Assembly (NCBI GenBank): GCA_025363295.1
Contig: JANYEC010000034.1
Span: forward strand, 1-46,929
DNA length: 46,929 nt
DNA from: Akkermansiaceae bacterium
Lineage (GTDB): Bacteria > Verrucomicrobiota > Verrucomicrobiia > Verrucomicrobiales > Akkermansiaceae
Direction of reading: 5' to 3'
Shown piece after piece: positions 16,541 through 24,844 of this stretch. Position 1 is the stretch's first letter; every line of letters begins with the position of its first letter. Below the pieces are notes generated by a model that saw only the letters and a list, made by a program, of their open reading frames with translations, ran no database searches and was not told the origin of the DNA. Made by a program: the position numbers and the translations under genes.

Positions 16541-17245
16541 TCACGTGCCTGTCTTAGGCTTCGGATAGGCCCAAGTTGGCTTGATATCGGTGACGCCCCA
16601 AACTGTGTCCGCACCGGTTTCTATCATCGTCTTACCGTTAAGTTTGACGTTGCCGGAATCCTTGACGATCGCAAGCGAGGTGACGCTGTTATCCAATTTT
16701 AGGACGACTGCCTTGCCGTCAAAGAAATCGGAGTCGAACGTTCCGTCCATCGCGATTTTGAAAGGAGTGGCGATGATGGGTCGGCTAGGATTGCCTGCAG
16801 CGCTGAGGCCTTTGTCTGTGTTCATAAGGATGCCAAATCCATTTTCTCCCGGTCCTAATGCTTGTGCGGCGGTGGTCATGATGCCGTCAGGCTTCTTGGT
16901 GAATGAAGTTTTCGCGTAGAACATCGTTTCCGATTGCGCGATGCCCGCACGGATGAGTTGGCGAAAACGGTCGTTTGCAGTGGTTCCTGTTACCAATTCC
17001 GTATCAGTCGCATCTTTAACGGCTGTGGCAGTAGAATCATCCGGGAAACTTCCGTATTCCGTTTCAAATTCGAAGAGCGCAAGCCCGATCTGACGGGCGT
17101 TGTTGACTGCTTCGGTTTGGTCGGCCTTTTTGCGCTGGCGAATCACCATGGGAGCGGTGAGGCCGGCGAGCGCAGCGATGATCACGATAACGACGAGTAG
17201 CTCCACCAAAGTGAAGCCCTGACGCATTCTTGTGTTTATTTTCAT
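16541..17245 (-). CDS. Type II pseudopilin / prepilin-type N-terminal cleavage protein
   Basis: A 234-residue pilin-like protein processed by a prepilin peptidase. The leader MKINTRMRQG is followed by FTLVELLVVIVIIAALAGL, with cleavage expected after Gly10 and Glu at +5 of the mature protein. The globular part has the GspG-like pattern VNNARQIGLALFEFETEYGSFPDD seen in the very numerous Verrucomicrobiota and Planctomycetota pseudopilins. I chose the ATG at 17245 because the class III leader fits there; upstream in-frame codons to 17320 are spurious. It has a strong terminator of its own (16485-16520), so it is a single-gene unit. It may be exported by a type II-like system encoded elsewhere. 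Confidence 0.9.
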   Translation of the reverse strand: MKINTRMRQGFTLVELLVVIVIIAALAGLTAPMVIRQRKKADQTEAVNNARQIGLALFEFETEYGSFPDDSTATAVKDATDTELVTGTTANDRFRQLIRAGIAQSETMFYAKTSFTKKPDGIMTTAAQALGPGENGFGILMNTDKGLSAAGNPSRPIIATPFKIAMDGTFDSDFFDGKAVVLKLDNSVTSLAIVKDSGNVKLNGKTMIETGADTVWGVTDIKPTWAYPKPKTGT

Positions 17246-17403
17246 AGGTTTAATTATGTTATTTTTTGTATGTTTGAGGCAAATGCCCCGATTTTGTATA
17301 GTCTTCTCAGCACAAGCCAATTCGACTGTTTTGAAGTTACTAGCGCGTATAAAAGAAACAAGGAGTAAGTTGCGCGATATTATTTAGGCGCAATTAAAGC
17401 AAT

Positions 17404-17850
17404 TTAATTGATCGCTTGAGGTTGCCTCTTAGCCGCCTCGCGCCGGAAGCCATCTAGCAGTTTGTATTCCCCTTTGGTAATCGGATAGGGCCCAGCGAAT
17501 TCCACCACACTGTCGCTGGCGGAGCGGGTGCGGCAGGCAAACGCATGACGAACCTGCAAATAATAAAGAATAAAATATCGCCTCTCGCGATTGCCAGTTT
17601 CAGCGAGGAAATCAGGAGTGCCGTGCCTTTTGGTAAACGACCCGAGTTCAGGGTAGGTGTGGCATTGAGTCACAAATCGTTGATAACCAAATGACGGCGG
17701 GTTTTTTCTGACCAGCATGATTTGGTCTTTTGCCGCTGCTGCTTGGCTTCCGGGAATCAGTGGAGATTCCACCACACCACAAGAAATCATGAGCAGACAT
17801 GTTGCTGCCATTTGGATTGCGGGTTTCATCATCGCCACCGGTTTGTTCAC
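17404..17850 (-). CDS. Small exported protein, probable lipoprotein, coupled to a serine protease
   Basis: Unrecognised protein of 148 residues starting at GTG (17850); a Met at residue 7 or 8 is an alternative. The N-terminus MMKPAIQMAATCLLMISCGV has the shape of a lipoprotein signal, with Cys at the end of the hydrophobic core. The first codon overlaps the stop of the upstream protease gene (GTGA), implying translational coupling. The body contains YILYYLQVRHAFACRTRS and a basic C-terminus. A role with the protease (inhibitor, chaperone or substrate) is inferred from the coupling only. Confidence 0.6.
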   Translation of the reverse strand: MNKPVAMMKPAIQMAATCLLMISCGVVESPLIPGSQAAAAKDQIMLVRKNPPSFGYQRFVTQCHTYPELGSFTKRHGTPDFLAETGNRERRYFILYYLQVRHAFACRTRSASDSVVEFAGPYPITKGEYKLLDGFRREAAKRQPQAIN

Positions 17851-18623
17851 GGCAAAATCTTACCACCATTTCGACGTCGATCACCCTCTATGATTGCATT
17901 CATCTGCTGCACGTTGGGTCGGCGGCCCTCAGAATCGACAAAAAATGCAGTTTCCAGCGGCACGAGAAACTCGACGGCGGAATTAACTCCTACCAGCGCC
18001 CCGTGAGCATCCACCACAGGGCCTCCACTGTCGCCGGGCTGCAGCGGCAGATCCATTTTGAATTTCCTAGTTCCCGTAAACGCTCCCTCTGGTGCAAGGG
18101 TGGTGGCCAGTTTCCCGCCTCCCTTTTTAAATCCCGTGGAAATGCCGCCGTGAATGATGGCATTCCCCGCTGGCAGCCATTTGTCTGGTGGGGTCCATCG
18201 ATAATAAAAAGGCGTTTTCACGGGAATGTGGAGCAGTGCGAGGTCGGATGGACCGGAGCGCCAGACCACTCGCGCCTGTGCCGGGGCCAAGCGGCCACCT
18301 TGACCATAAATTAAAAATACATTTCGTCCTGCCATCCGTGACAACACATGATCTGCTGTTAGGAAATAGCCATCAGGGGCGATCGGCGCGGCGGATCCGC
18401 CATCGGCATCGGCATCGGCAGGGGCTTGTGAGGTCACAAAATCACGGTTCACCCAGCGATCCAGTTCTCTGCGATCCGTGACTACCACCGCGCTCACTCT
18501 CTCCGCCGTGATTCTGCGCGTCGCGCCGCTGGTGGGAGTCAAATCCGGAGGCGGGGAAACCGAGCAGGATTGGCCTAACAAAGCGACTAGCAGAATTCCC
18601 GACAAGCTCACGAATTTTTCCAT
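17847..18623 (-). CDS. Exported trypsin-like serine protease
   Basis: A chymotrypsin-fold (S1-type) protease of 258 residues counted from the ATG at 18623. The triad is visible: His92 in FLTADHVL, Asp127 in PSDLALLHI and Ser199 in QPGDSGGPVVD. An N-terminal hydrophobic segment, VSLSGILLVALLGQSCSV, is a signal peptide and possibly a lipoprotein signal, though Gln before Ser-Cys is unusual. There is no PDZ domain, so it is not a full DegP. It is followed by a coupled small exported protein. An in-frame start 18 bases upstream at 18641 is possible but less likely. Confidence 0.8.
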   Translation of the reverse strand: MEKFVSLSGILLVALLGQSCSVSPPPDLTPTSGATRRITAERVSAVVVTDRRELDRWVNRDFVTSQAPADADADGGSAAPIAPDGYFLTADHVLSRMAGRNVFLIYGQGGRLAPAQARVVWRSGPSDLALLHIPVKTPFYYRWTPPDKWLPAGNAIIHGGISTGFKKGGGKLATTLAPEGAFTGTRKFKMDLPLQPGDSGGPVVDAHGALVGVNSAVEFLVPLETAFFVDSEGRRPNVQQMNAIIEGDRRRNGGKILP

Positions 18624-18668
18624 CCGGACTGACCAAAGCACAGTCGGTCCCTTTCGTCACACTTGATT

Positions 18669-19703
18669 TTAAATTTCGCTCAACAATCGCTCAATCACCC
18701 GTCGGAAAGGGGAGGGCATGGGGAGCGCAAGCACGTCTTCGAGTTTCTGCCAGACTTCATCCTTCGCAGGGTGCAGGAGTTTATTCGAGGCCGCGCCATC
18801 GTGGACTCGCAGGGTCACTCGATATCGTGTGATGGTGTAGCGGTGCTCATCCCGAACAGGCAGCATCGAAATTTCCGCGGCTTCGCGTGTCGGCAGTTTC
18901 CACAATCCCTCGCGTCGTTTTCCGACTTCGCGATGCATCAGTAACCGGCCCTCATCGTCGCGCAACCACAGGGCGTATTCATCCACGGCAGTGACCGCCG
19001 TTTTTTGTTTCTTGAGCGGCAGATTCTCCGGCTCACGGGTTTTGCAAAATTCCGCCACAGGGCAACTCAAACAATCCGGCACCCCCGGCCTGCAAATCGT
19101 TTGCCCCAGCTCCATCAGAGCTGAGTTGTAAATCCGCGGTCGCTCAGGATCTGCCAGCGCTTCCGCCCACTGCCACATTTGCTTTTGCCCGGCCGTGTCA
19201 TCCACCGCTGCGGAAAAATCCATCACCCGGGACAAGACACGCGCCACGTTTCCATCGACCACCGCTGCCGGTAAATCGAATGCAAATGCCCTCAAAGCTC
19301 CTGCTGTGTAGCGGCCCACACCTGGCAGCTTCATCAAGGCCACGAGATCTATCGGAAATTTTCCACCATGCTCCGTGATCACCGCCCGCGCGGTCTCTCG
19401 CAGAAGTCTAACACGTCGATAGTAGCCCAGTCCTTCCCACGCCTTCAATAAACGCTCATCCTCCGCCATCGATAACGATTCTACATTAGGAAACATTTCC
19501 AAAAATCGCACGTAAAATCCTCTGTTAAGGACCGTCGTGATCTGAGTCTGTTGGAGCATCACCTCGGAAATCAAAACGGCGTAGGGCTCTCGCGTTCGCC
19601 GCCATGGATAGTCCTTTCCATGGAGAGAAAACCAGGCAACCAAGGCATCTCTGAATCCCTCGCGGTCTTTCAGAGCAGCGCTTTTCATTCGTGGCTTCAA
19701 CAT
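18669..19703 (-). CDS. mutY: A/G-specific adenine DNA glycosylase
   Basis: Removes adenine opposite 8-oxoguanine. The 344-residue enzyme has the catalytic Glu47 (LISEVMLQQTQ), the helix-hairpin-helix LPGVGRYTAGAL (126-137), catalytic Asp150 in VVDGNVARV, and the 4Fe-4S ligands Cys204, 211, 214 and 220 with C-x6-C-x2-C-x5-C spacing. The C-terminal part (230-344) is the NUDIX-like 8-oxoG recognition domain, here with LWKLPTREA. A Met at residue 6 is an alternative start. The gene is divergent from the spermidine-synthase-like gene. Confidence 0.94.
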   Translation of the reverse strand: MLKPRMKSAALKDREGFRDALVAWFSLHGKDYPWRRTREPYAVLISEVMLQQTQITTVLNRGFYVRFLEMFPNVESLSMAEDERLLKAWEGLGYYRRVRLLRETARAVITEHGGKFPIDLVALMKLPGVGRYTAGALRAFAFDLPAAVVDGNVARVLSRVMDFSAAVDDTAGQKQMWQWAEALADPERPRIYNSALMELGQTICRPGVPDCLSCPVAEFCKTREPENLPLKKQKTAVTAVDEYALWLRDDEGRLLMHREVGKRREGLWKLPTREAAEISMLPVRDEHRYTITRYRVTLRVHDGAASNKLLHPAKDEVWQKLEDVLALPMPSPFRRVIERLLSEI

Positions 19704-19845
19704 GGCACCGGAGCGTCACCGATCACACCGGGCATGCAAATGCGAAATTTCATGACTCAACGGAGGCGCATGAATTCGCCTCCCGCGCGAAAGAATTGCC
19801 CAAGAGGCGATTGCAGCGCAGGCTTCTACTTGACTCTTCCACTCC

Positions 19846-20514
19846 ATGAAAATCACCCGCACTCTCGCGACTTGTAAAACACCGGATGGTGCCCAACTCA
19901 CCCTTCATGAGCACGATGGCCAACATTTTCTCAAAGTCGCCGGCTTGCAACTCATGAGCACCACGGCATCTTCTTCCGAGGAACAAATGGCGGAACTCTC
20001 CTGCCACCACTTGCCGGAAAAACCGCGCGTTCTCATCGGCGGGCTTGGCTTTGGATTCACGCTGAAGCGGGTCCTCGCACTAACAGGCGGGGATGCACGG
20101 GTCGATGTAGCAGAACTGCTGCCGGAGGTGGTCGCTTGGAACCGCGAGTTCCTGCAAGAAGTGAACGGTGGCCTGCTAGATGATCCTCGTGTGGGCATCC
20201 ATGTGTGCGATGTTTACGATCTCATCGACCGCTGCGGGACGGATCGCTACCATGCCATTCTGCTAGATGTGGACAATGGCCCAGACCCTTTTGTTCAAAA
20301 CCGCAACGAGCGCCTCTACGCGAAGCCGGGGATCATCCGCATCAAAAACGCCCTGCACCCCGGTGGCCGCGTGATTTTTTGGTCCGCTCATCCCGATAAG
20401 TCCTTTGCAAAATCCCTCCAAGGCCTGTTTAAAGACGTCGAGTGTATCAGTGCGAAAGCCTATCCGAAAGCGAAACGCTTCAGCCACACCCTGTTTGTCG
20501 CCGATCGAGACTAA
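19846..20514 (+). CDS. Spermidine-synthase-like SAM-dependent methyltransferase-fold protein
   Basis: A 222-residue Rossmann-fold protein. The glycine loop is VLIGGLGFGFTLKRVL (about 62-77), followed by VDVAELLPEVVAWNREFL, an acidic residue at the end of strand 2. DRYHAILLDVDNGPDPF is near 152-168. The C-terminal NALHPGGRVIFWSAH is typical of spermidine-synthase-related proteins. It is shorter than true SpeE (about 280) and lacks the usual N-terminal beta barrel, so polyamine synthesis is not assured. It is a single gene, divergent from mutY. Confidence 0.75.
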   Translation: MKITRTLATCKTPDGAQLTLHEHDGQHFLKVAGLQLMSTTASSSEEQMAELSCHHLPEKPRVLIGGLGFGFTLKRVLALTGGDARVDVAELLPEVVAWNREFLQEVNGGLLDDPRVGIHVCDVYDLIDRCGTDRYHAILLDVDNGPDPFVQNRNERLYAKPGIIRIKNALHPGGRVIFWSAHPDKSFAKSLQGLFKDVECISAKAYPKAKRFSHTLFVADRD

Positions 20515-20689
20515 TCCTAACAATCAAGGAGCATGGGCAAGATGCCAAACGCATAGAAGGATATTCTTAAGTCTGGATCCGCGTCCATCTGCGGTTAAAA
20601 AAATCTTAACCTTTCGCGAGTTGGCAAGATCCTCCCACTTCTCTCCCTGCGGGCTTGTTCCTTCGCTGGATGCTGGATAATCTGAGGGC

Positions 20690-22132
20690 ATGTTATTCTC
20701 AGATTTTGAATACTCCACTTGGTTAGGGCTAGCGGCCTTGTTGTTATTTTACTTGGTCGGCATCTTGCACATGCTGCACGCGCTGATGCATGTGCGGACT
20801 TCCCAAGGCACAATTGCTTGGGTGATTTCTCTACTGACCGTGCCATTTGTAGCGATTCCTCTTTACTGGCTGCTAGGGAGAACGCGGTTTTCAAAAAAAA
20901 TCGGTGGGCGGCGCGAAAATGACAGCCGCTTGAACTTGATCGCTGTCGCCATGCACGAGCGGTTGCGCCAATACGAAGTGGAAATCCCGGATGATGATGG
21001 CTTTAAGCGGGCGGCCCAAGTGCTTGGCGGGCTGCCGTTCACGCGTGGCAATGATCTGGAACTACTCATCGACGGAGAGCAAACGTTTGATCGGATCTTC
21101 CAAGCGATTCAGGAGGCGAAGATTTATCTATGCGTGAATTTTTTCATAGTGAAGAATGATCAGTTAGGAACGCGTTTTCAACAGGCACTCATCGAGCGGG
21201 CGCGGGCGGGCGTGAAAGTGTATTTTCTTTTTGATGAAATCGGATCGCACAAGTTGCCTCGCCGCTATTTGAACGCAATGAAAGAGGCGGGAGTCGAGTG
21301 CCATTCCTTCGGCATCAACCGTTTCTGGTGGTCTCGGTTTCAACTCAATTTCAGAAATCACCGGAAGATCGTGGTGAGTGATGGGAAAACAGCGTTCATC
21401 GGCGGACTCAATGTGGGTGACGAATACATGGGGCGGGACCAGAAATTCGGCGAGTGGCGTGACACCCATTTAAAACTGCGGGGACCCGCGGTGCAGGCGG
21501 TTCAGTTAGTTTTTTTAGAGGACTGGTTCTGGGCCTGCGATGAAGTGCCTGAGCTGCATTGGGAAACCGAGCCCGAACTGGCAGACCAAGTGGCCGCCGT
21601 GATTCCAACAGGCCCGGCGGATCCCGCAGACTCGTGGCAGCTCATCGTGGCAGAGGCGGCGAATTCCTCGCGTAAGAAGTTGTGGATCGCGTCACCCTAT
21701 TTCGTGCCAGACGAGGGCGTGCTAACGGCATTGCAAACCGCAGCGATCCGAGGCGTGGACGTGCGAATCCTCATTCCCGAGAGAGCCGATCATCTGTTAG
21801 TGTGGCTGTCCGCGTTTTCGTATTATGAACAGTCGATTCCGTTTGGCGTGAAAATTTTCTGTTATCAAAAGGGGTTTTTACATCAAAAGGTCATGCTCAT
21901 TGATGATCGCTTGGCAGCCGTCGGCACTGCGAATTTAGACAATCGTTCGTTCCGATTGAATTTCGAAATCACCTGCTTCACAGCGGACAAGGGATTTGCC
22001 GCACAAGTGGAGAAAATGCTCGTCACGGACTTCAAATATGCCCGAGAAGCCAAAGTCGAAGACTTCACCGGAAAACCATTTCTCTTCCGCGCTTCCAGCC
22101 GCTTCGCTCGCCTCCTCGCTCCGATCCAATGA
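20690..22132 (+). CDS. cls: Cardiolipin synthase (phospholipase D family)
   Basis: Condenses two phosphatidylglycerol molecules to cardiolipin at the inner membrane. The 480-residue protein starts with two membrane helices (about 10-30 and 40-62). Two HKD motifs follow: NHRKIVVSDGKTAFIGGLN near 223-241 and LHQKVMLIDDRLAAVGTANL near 401-420. The fold and length match the ClsA/ClsB family. The gene stands alone on the plus strand, and a bidirectional terminator lies about 400 bases downstream. Confidence 0.93.
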   Translation: MLFSDFEYSTWLGLAALLLFYLVGILHMLHALMHVRTSQGTIAWVISLLTVPFVAIPLYWLLGRTRFSKKIGGRRENDSRLNLIAVAMHERLRQYEVEIPDDDGFKRAAQVLGGLPFTRGNDLELLIDGEQTFDRIFQAIQEAKIYLCVNFFIVKNDQLGTRFQQALIERARAGVKVYFLFDEIGSHKLPRRYLNAMKEAGVECHSFGINRFWWSRFQLNFRNHRKIVVSDGKTAFIGGLNVGDEYMGRDQKFGEWRDTHLKLRGPAVQAVQLVFLEDWFWACDEVPELHWETEPELADQVAAVIPTGPADPADSWQLIVAEAANSSRKKLWIASPYFVPDEGVLTALQTAAIRGVDVRILIPERADHLLVWLSAFSYYEQSIPFGVKIFCYQKGFLHQKVMLIDDRLAAVGTANLDNRSFRLNFEITCFTADKGFAAQVEKMLVTDFKYAREAKVEDFTGKPFLFRASSRFARLLAPIQ

Positions 22133-22527
22133 CGGGGTTTCTCTTATACTAACAAAAACCGCCACGTGGTGAAAAATTTTCCCTCCTGCCTGCCGGGTCC
22201 GCGAATGAGTCATCTTCTCCCCCCCATCGCTTCGGTGACCGTATTGAGACAGCCATCCCGGCGATCAGTGTGGAAAACTCCTAGTGTCCCGTAAAATTGG
22301 TTTTGGTGGATGCAGCGTAGGCAAAATCTTGGGGAGCATACGCGCCCTCGCGTGTGGTTTTTGACGCCCTCGTCGAAAACAGCTTCGAATGGCCTGCAAC
22401 GCCCGTCTTCGGCGAGGGAGTTTTGTTGAAATGTGAGACCTGACCTTAAGTTAGCGCCATTCAGGACTGGTACCATTTATGATGTAAATCGTGGCGGCGG
22501 TTTCTAACCGCCATACCTCTAACAATC
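22133..22527. other. Non-coding gap between cls and the accessory region
   Basis: About 395 bases without a convincing gene. A minus-strand frame of 88 codons at 22210-22476 is open, but it lacks a family match that I trust. The only structural feature is the GGCGGTT/AACCGCC hairpin at 22496-22512. The gap could hold decayed mobile-element sequence. Confidence 0.4.
22496..22512. repeat. Short GC-rich hairpin GGCGGTT-TCT-AACCGCC
   Basis: A perfect 7-pair stem with a three-base loop. Its stem core matches the hairpin at 313-331, suggesting a dispersed palindromic repeat. It is 15 bases ahead of a strong terminator. Confidence 0.5.
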
Positions 22528-22563
22528 AAAAAAAGCCGGACAGGGAAACCTGTCCGGCTTTTT
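22528..22563. terminator. Bidirectional rho-independent terminator
   Basis: A-tract, stem GCCGGACAGG, loop GAAA, complementary stem CCTGTCCGGC, then T-tract (A run 22528-22534, T run 22559-22563). The symmetry lets it act in both directions. It would stop cls transcription from the left and the PIN-containing minus-strand run from the right. Confidence 0.92.
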
Positions 22564-22726
22564 CGTGCGCCCGAGAAACATGCGCTGCCACGGAATCGCC
22601 TTCAGGCCAATCCGGATTCATCACTCGCTTCGCGGGCCAAGGCATCCTTCATCTACCAAAGCTCTTCAAGAATCGGCTTTATCTTCGTTTTCATAGGTCC
22701 ATTCTATGGAGCTAGTTGCCAGGGCT

Positions 22727-23230
22727 TTACTCTTCCAAATTCAATTCGCCAAACGCGACGTGGTAAGGAGTCCTAAGAGAAAGGATCTGAAACCTCGTGG
22801 CTGCTGTTCCCTGGACTAACCGATAAACCGCTTCGCATTTTTGGTCAGCGGTCAGATAATGGGTGATGGCTGGGGTGACGTCTGCTTGGGCGAACATTTT
22901 GGTGTCATTCGGGATAATCACACGCTGGGTGATTTCAGAAGGAATTTGATCCCGTTTCGAGAACACGATCGCGGCTAACTCACCCGCCTTTTGCGCGTGG
23001 TCTATGTTGAACGGAAGCACCCGGCAGTATTTCATGGGGAGATTCTCGATTTTATCCCTCACCGCATACTCAGCCAAGGCGATCGTGGAAACGTAAAGCA
23101 CGTGACCTCCTGCCAGCAGGTTTTTCAAGTATCCTCGGGCGTTTCCATGCAACTCGTCCTGCGGTTGATTCAAGCGGATTAAAAAGCCTGTGTCGCATAG
23201 GACTCCGAGCTTCAATTCAGACTTAGTCAT
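22727..23230 (-). CDS. PIN-domain ribonuclease-like protein
   Basis: A 167-residue protein with the acidic pattern of PIN nucleases: Asp13 in VLCDTGFLI, Glu54 in TIALAEYAV, Asp109 in IPNDTKMFAQAD, and Asp129 in LTADQK. The fold is shared by VapC-type toxins, but this protein is longer than VapC (about 130) and has no VapB-like antitoxin gene beside it. Its ATG overlaps the stop of the preceding gene by 8 bases (ATGACTAA), so it is translated with the 268-residue partner. It is the last gene of the minus-strand accessory run and is followed by a terminator. An RNase role is inferred from the fold. Confidence 0.75.
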   Translation of the reverse strand: MTKSELKLGVLCDTGFLIRLNQPQDELHGNARGYLKNLLAGGHVLYVSTIALAEYAVRDKIENLPMKYCRVLPFNIDHAQKAGELAAIVFSKRDQIPSEITQRVIIPNDTKMFAQADVTPAITHYLTADQKCEAVYRLVQGTAATRFQILSLRTPYHVAFGELNLEE

Positions 23231-24029
23231 GAGTTCCTCCCCGAATCTCTTCCAACCACTGGTCCGCGTTAGGAAGACTCTCCCAGGCAGGCGCGGCTTT
23301 CTTCATCAGGCCATCCAGATAAGCGTCCGAGTATTCCATGTCATAGTCGAATAAATCGACGAAAGTCAGCGAATTGCGGTCCATCTCGAAGGTTTGAAGA
23401 TTCTGCTTTCCAGTAACTCGCAACCCAAATTTTTTGTAGAGCAGGTTTCTATCAGTCTCCTTCAGATAATCTTTGTGAGTGGAAATCCGGAGAGTCCCGA
23501 ATTCCTCGGTATCCAGATGGATATTCGGGCTAGTCTTGCCGCCAGCATTGGTAAGCTCGCCATAGAGATAGAACTCAGCATCCACCCACAGTTTTGCGTT
23601 CCGCAGATAATGAGTCGTCCGGTCCACCACCAGTCGGCTCTCGTTCGCGCTGATGGTGACAACGTAGTCTTTTTCCACGGCCAGATGCTGAAGTGTCTCG
23701 ATGGCCACGGCGCTACGCTCGTGCAAGAAATCAATCTGCCCCTGCGCACTGATCTGGGACAGCACCGCTCCGAACCCGATCACGCTCTGCATCACGGTCC
23801 GGAACTTGTGCCTCACCGAGCCTTCCACGATTTCATAGCTGATCAAAGGACGCTGCGAACGCTTTTCCGTGGGAAACAAAAGTCCGGCCGCCTGAATCAG
23901 GATTTCTCGGATTTCGTCGATATCCACCAGCCCTGGCGTCAGCTCCAGCGCGCCCACCGAGCCCTCGATTCTAATCTCAATGTCTCCTAGTGCGTCCATC
24001 CAGAGAAAGGTTACCGAATCGAGGTCCAT
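23223..24029 (-). CDS. Unrecognised 268-residue protein coupled to a PIN nuclease
   Basis: No domain recognised with certainty. The N-terminal half (1-60) reads like an alternating beta/alpha domain; the centre has HKFRTVMQSVIGFGAVLSQI and AVAIETLQHLAVEKDYVVTI. A conserved-looking C-terminal segment is GTLRISTHKDYLKE, NLLYKKFGLRVTGKQN and FVDLFDYDMEYSDAYLDGLMKKAAPAWE, ending PNADQWLEEIRGG. From memory similar C-termini occur in proteins beside PIN genes, but I cannot verify this. The start chosen is the ATG at 24029; a TTG two codons upstream is the alternative. It overlaps the PIN gene by 8 bases. It may be the antitoxin or specificity partner of the PIN protein (inference). Confidence 0.65.
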   Translation of the reverse strand: MDLDSVTFLWMDALGDIEIRIEGSVGALELTPGLVDIDEIREILIQAAGLLFPTEKRSQRPLISYEIVEGSVRHKFRTVMQSVIGFGAVLSQISAQGQIDFLHERSAVAIETLQHLAVEKDYVVTISANESRLVVDRTTHYLRNAKLWVDAEFYLYGELTNAGGKTSPNIHLDTEEFGTLRISTHKDYLKETDRNLLYKKFGLRVTGKQNLQTFEMDRNSLTFVDLFDYDMEYSDAYLDGLMKKAAPAWESLPNADQWLEEIRGGTHD

Positions 24030-24109
24030 TTTCAATCGCCAAATCGGACTCGTTTCTCTTCATGTTGCCAACTCCGACAGCACCTTGACAACCTTCATCG
24101 TTTCCATCC

Positions 24110-24241
24110 CTATTTTTGTTTTTTAATGGGTGGAGTTGGACGTGGCGATGGTGGCCGTTGTGGAATAAACCCCTCGTTTAGGTCTTTTCCTAGCTTCGTT
24201 GTTCGCGCGTTACGGCCTGGTGGTTTAGGTTTACTTGCCAT
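24110..24241 (-). CDS. 43-residue basic proline-rich small protein
   Basis: A short frame beginning ATG at 24241 and ending TAG at 24110, reading MASKPKPPGRNARTTKLGK, then DLNEGFIPQRPPSPRPTPPIKKQK. It is strongly basic and proline-rich, so probably unstructured. It lies between the membrane-protein gene (ends 24327) and the 268-residue gene, on the same strand. Codon composition and the clean gene spacing favour a real gene over chance. An opposite-strand frame at 24126-24401 overlaps it and is less plausible. From memory, tiny proline-rich proteins of the 'EGYxP...PPP' type follow membrane proteins like the neighbour here; this is unverified. Confidence 0.55.
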   Translation of the reverse strand: MASKPKPPGRNARTTKLGKDLNEGFIPQRPPSPRPTPPIKKQK

Positions 24242-24326
24242 TGGAATGTCAGGTTATTTGCCTTTCGGTGGCGTGGTACTTGGGCGCGGTGCTGGAGGGG
24301 TCGCCGGGACGATCCCCCGGGTCTCA

Positions 24327-24830
24327 TTATCTCCGTCTTGTTGGGCTGTGGCCTGTAGAGGCGTTTTGAGTGCTGTATTCATATCTCTTATTGTTGGGTA
24401 AATTACACCAAATGAAAATCACAATTCCGACGACCCCTAAGAGAAAAGTTGTGCCGCTAGCGAGGTTTAGCCCCTTGGTCGCCTTCGTCCATAAGCACTT
24501 GGAATAATCCAAATAAATCGTTTGTTGATCAATCGACTCAACAGCCTTGCGGAGTGCTTTGGTGCTAGTGAAAAACGATGCTAGTACACACGCAATGCTT
24601 ACTGCCCAAAATACCCAAGCAGACACAAAACATTCTCCATGGAGGACATGCTCCTTGCTGACGATATCCTTAAGGAAGGCCAGCGATATCCCAAGCGCGC
24701 CGCCGGATAGAGTCATGACACTTTTGTCATACTCTAATTGCATTTGCTGCTCGGCCGCCTGCAAGGATCTCTTGTGGGCCGCCATTTCTTCTAAGAAAGA
24801 ACCGTTTATGGTATCTGTATTGTCAGCCAT
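24327..24830 (-). CDS. Small membrane protein with three predicted helices
   Basis: Unrecognised 167-residue inner-membrane protein. Residues 1-37 are a charged, probably coiled helix (EEMAAHKRSLQAAEQQM). Membrane segments are at about 38-57 (SVMTLSGGALGISLAFLKDI), 68-88 (FVSAWVFWAVSIACVLASFF) and 123-143 (TFLLGVVGIVIFIW). The loop between helices 2 and 3 has KALRKAVESIDQQTIYLDY. The tail is short and basic. I start at the ATG at 24830; the frame is open upstream, but that stretch lies inside the restriction-modification gene. The start is 14 bases after that gene's stop, so they are probably co-transcribed. The shape recalls pore-forming effectors of defence systems; that is inference. Confidence 0.7.
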   Translation of the reverse strand: MADNTDTINGSFLEEMAAHKRSLQAAEQQMQLEYDKSVMTLSGGALGISLAFLKDIVSKEHVLHGECFVSAWVFWAVSIACVLASFFTSTKALRKAVESIDQQTIYLDYSKCLWTKATKGLNLASGTTFLLGVVGIVIFIWCNLPNNKRYEYSTQNASTGHSPTRRR

Positions 24831-24844
24831 GATCGGTTTAAGTT

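Noticed and set aside
22210..22476. Minus-strand 88-codon frame with a segment reminiscent of a ketosynthase (DGRCRPFEA).
   Set aside because: The similarity covers only a few residues, no other ketosynthase motif is present, and the frame sits in a gap with no gene-like context.
22727..23230. PIN protein as a classical VapC toxin.
   Set aside because: It is too long and has no small VapB-like antitoxin gene; its coupled partner is a 268-residue protein.
24126..24401. Plus-strand 91-codon frame, Gly/Val-rich.
   Set aside because: It overlaps the minus-strand 43-residue gene and the end of the membrane-protein gene, and its composition looks like the mirror of a Pro-rich sequence.
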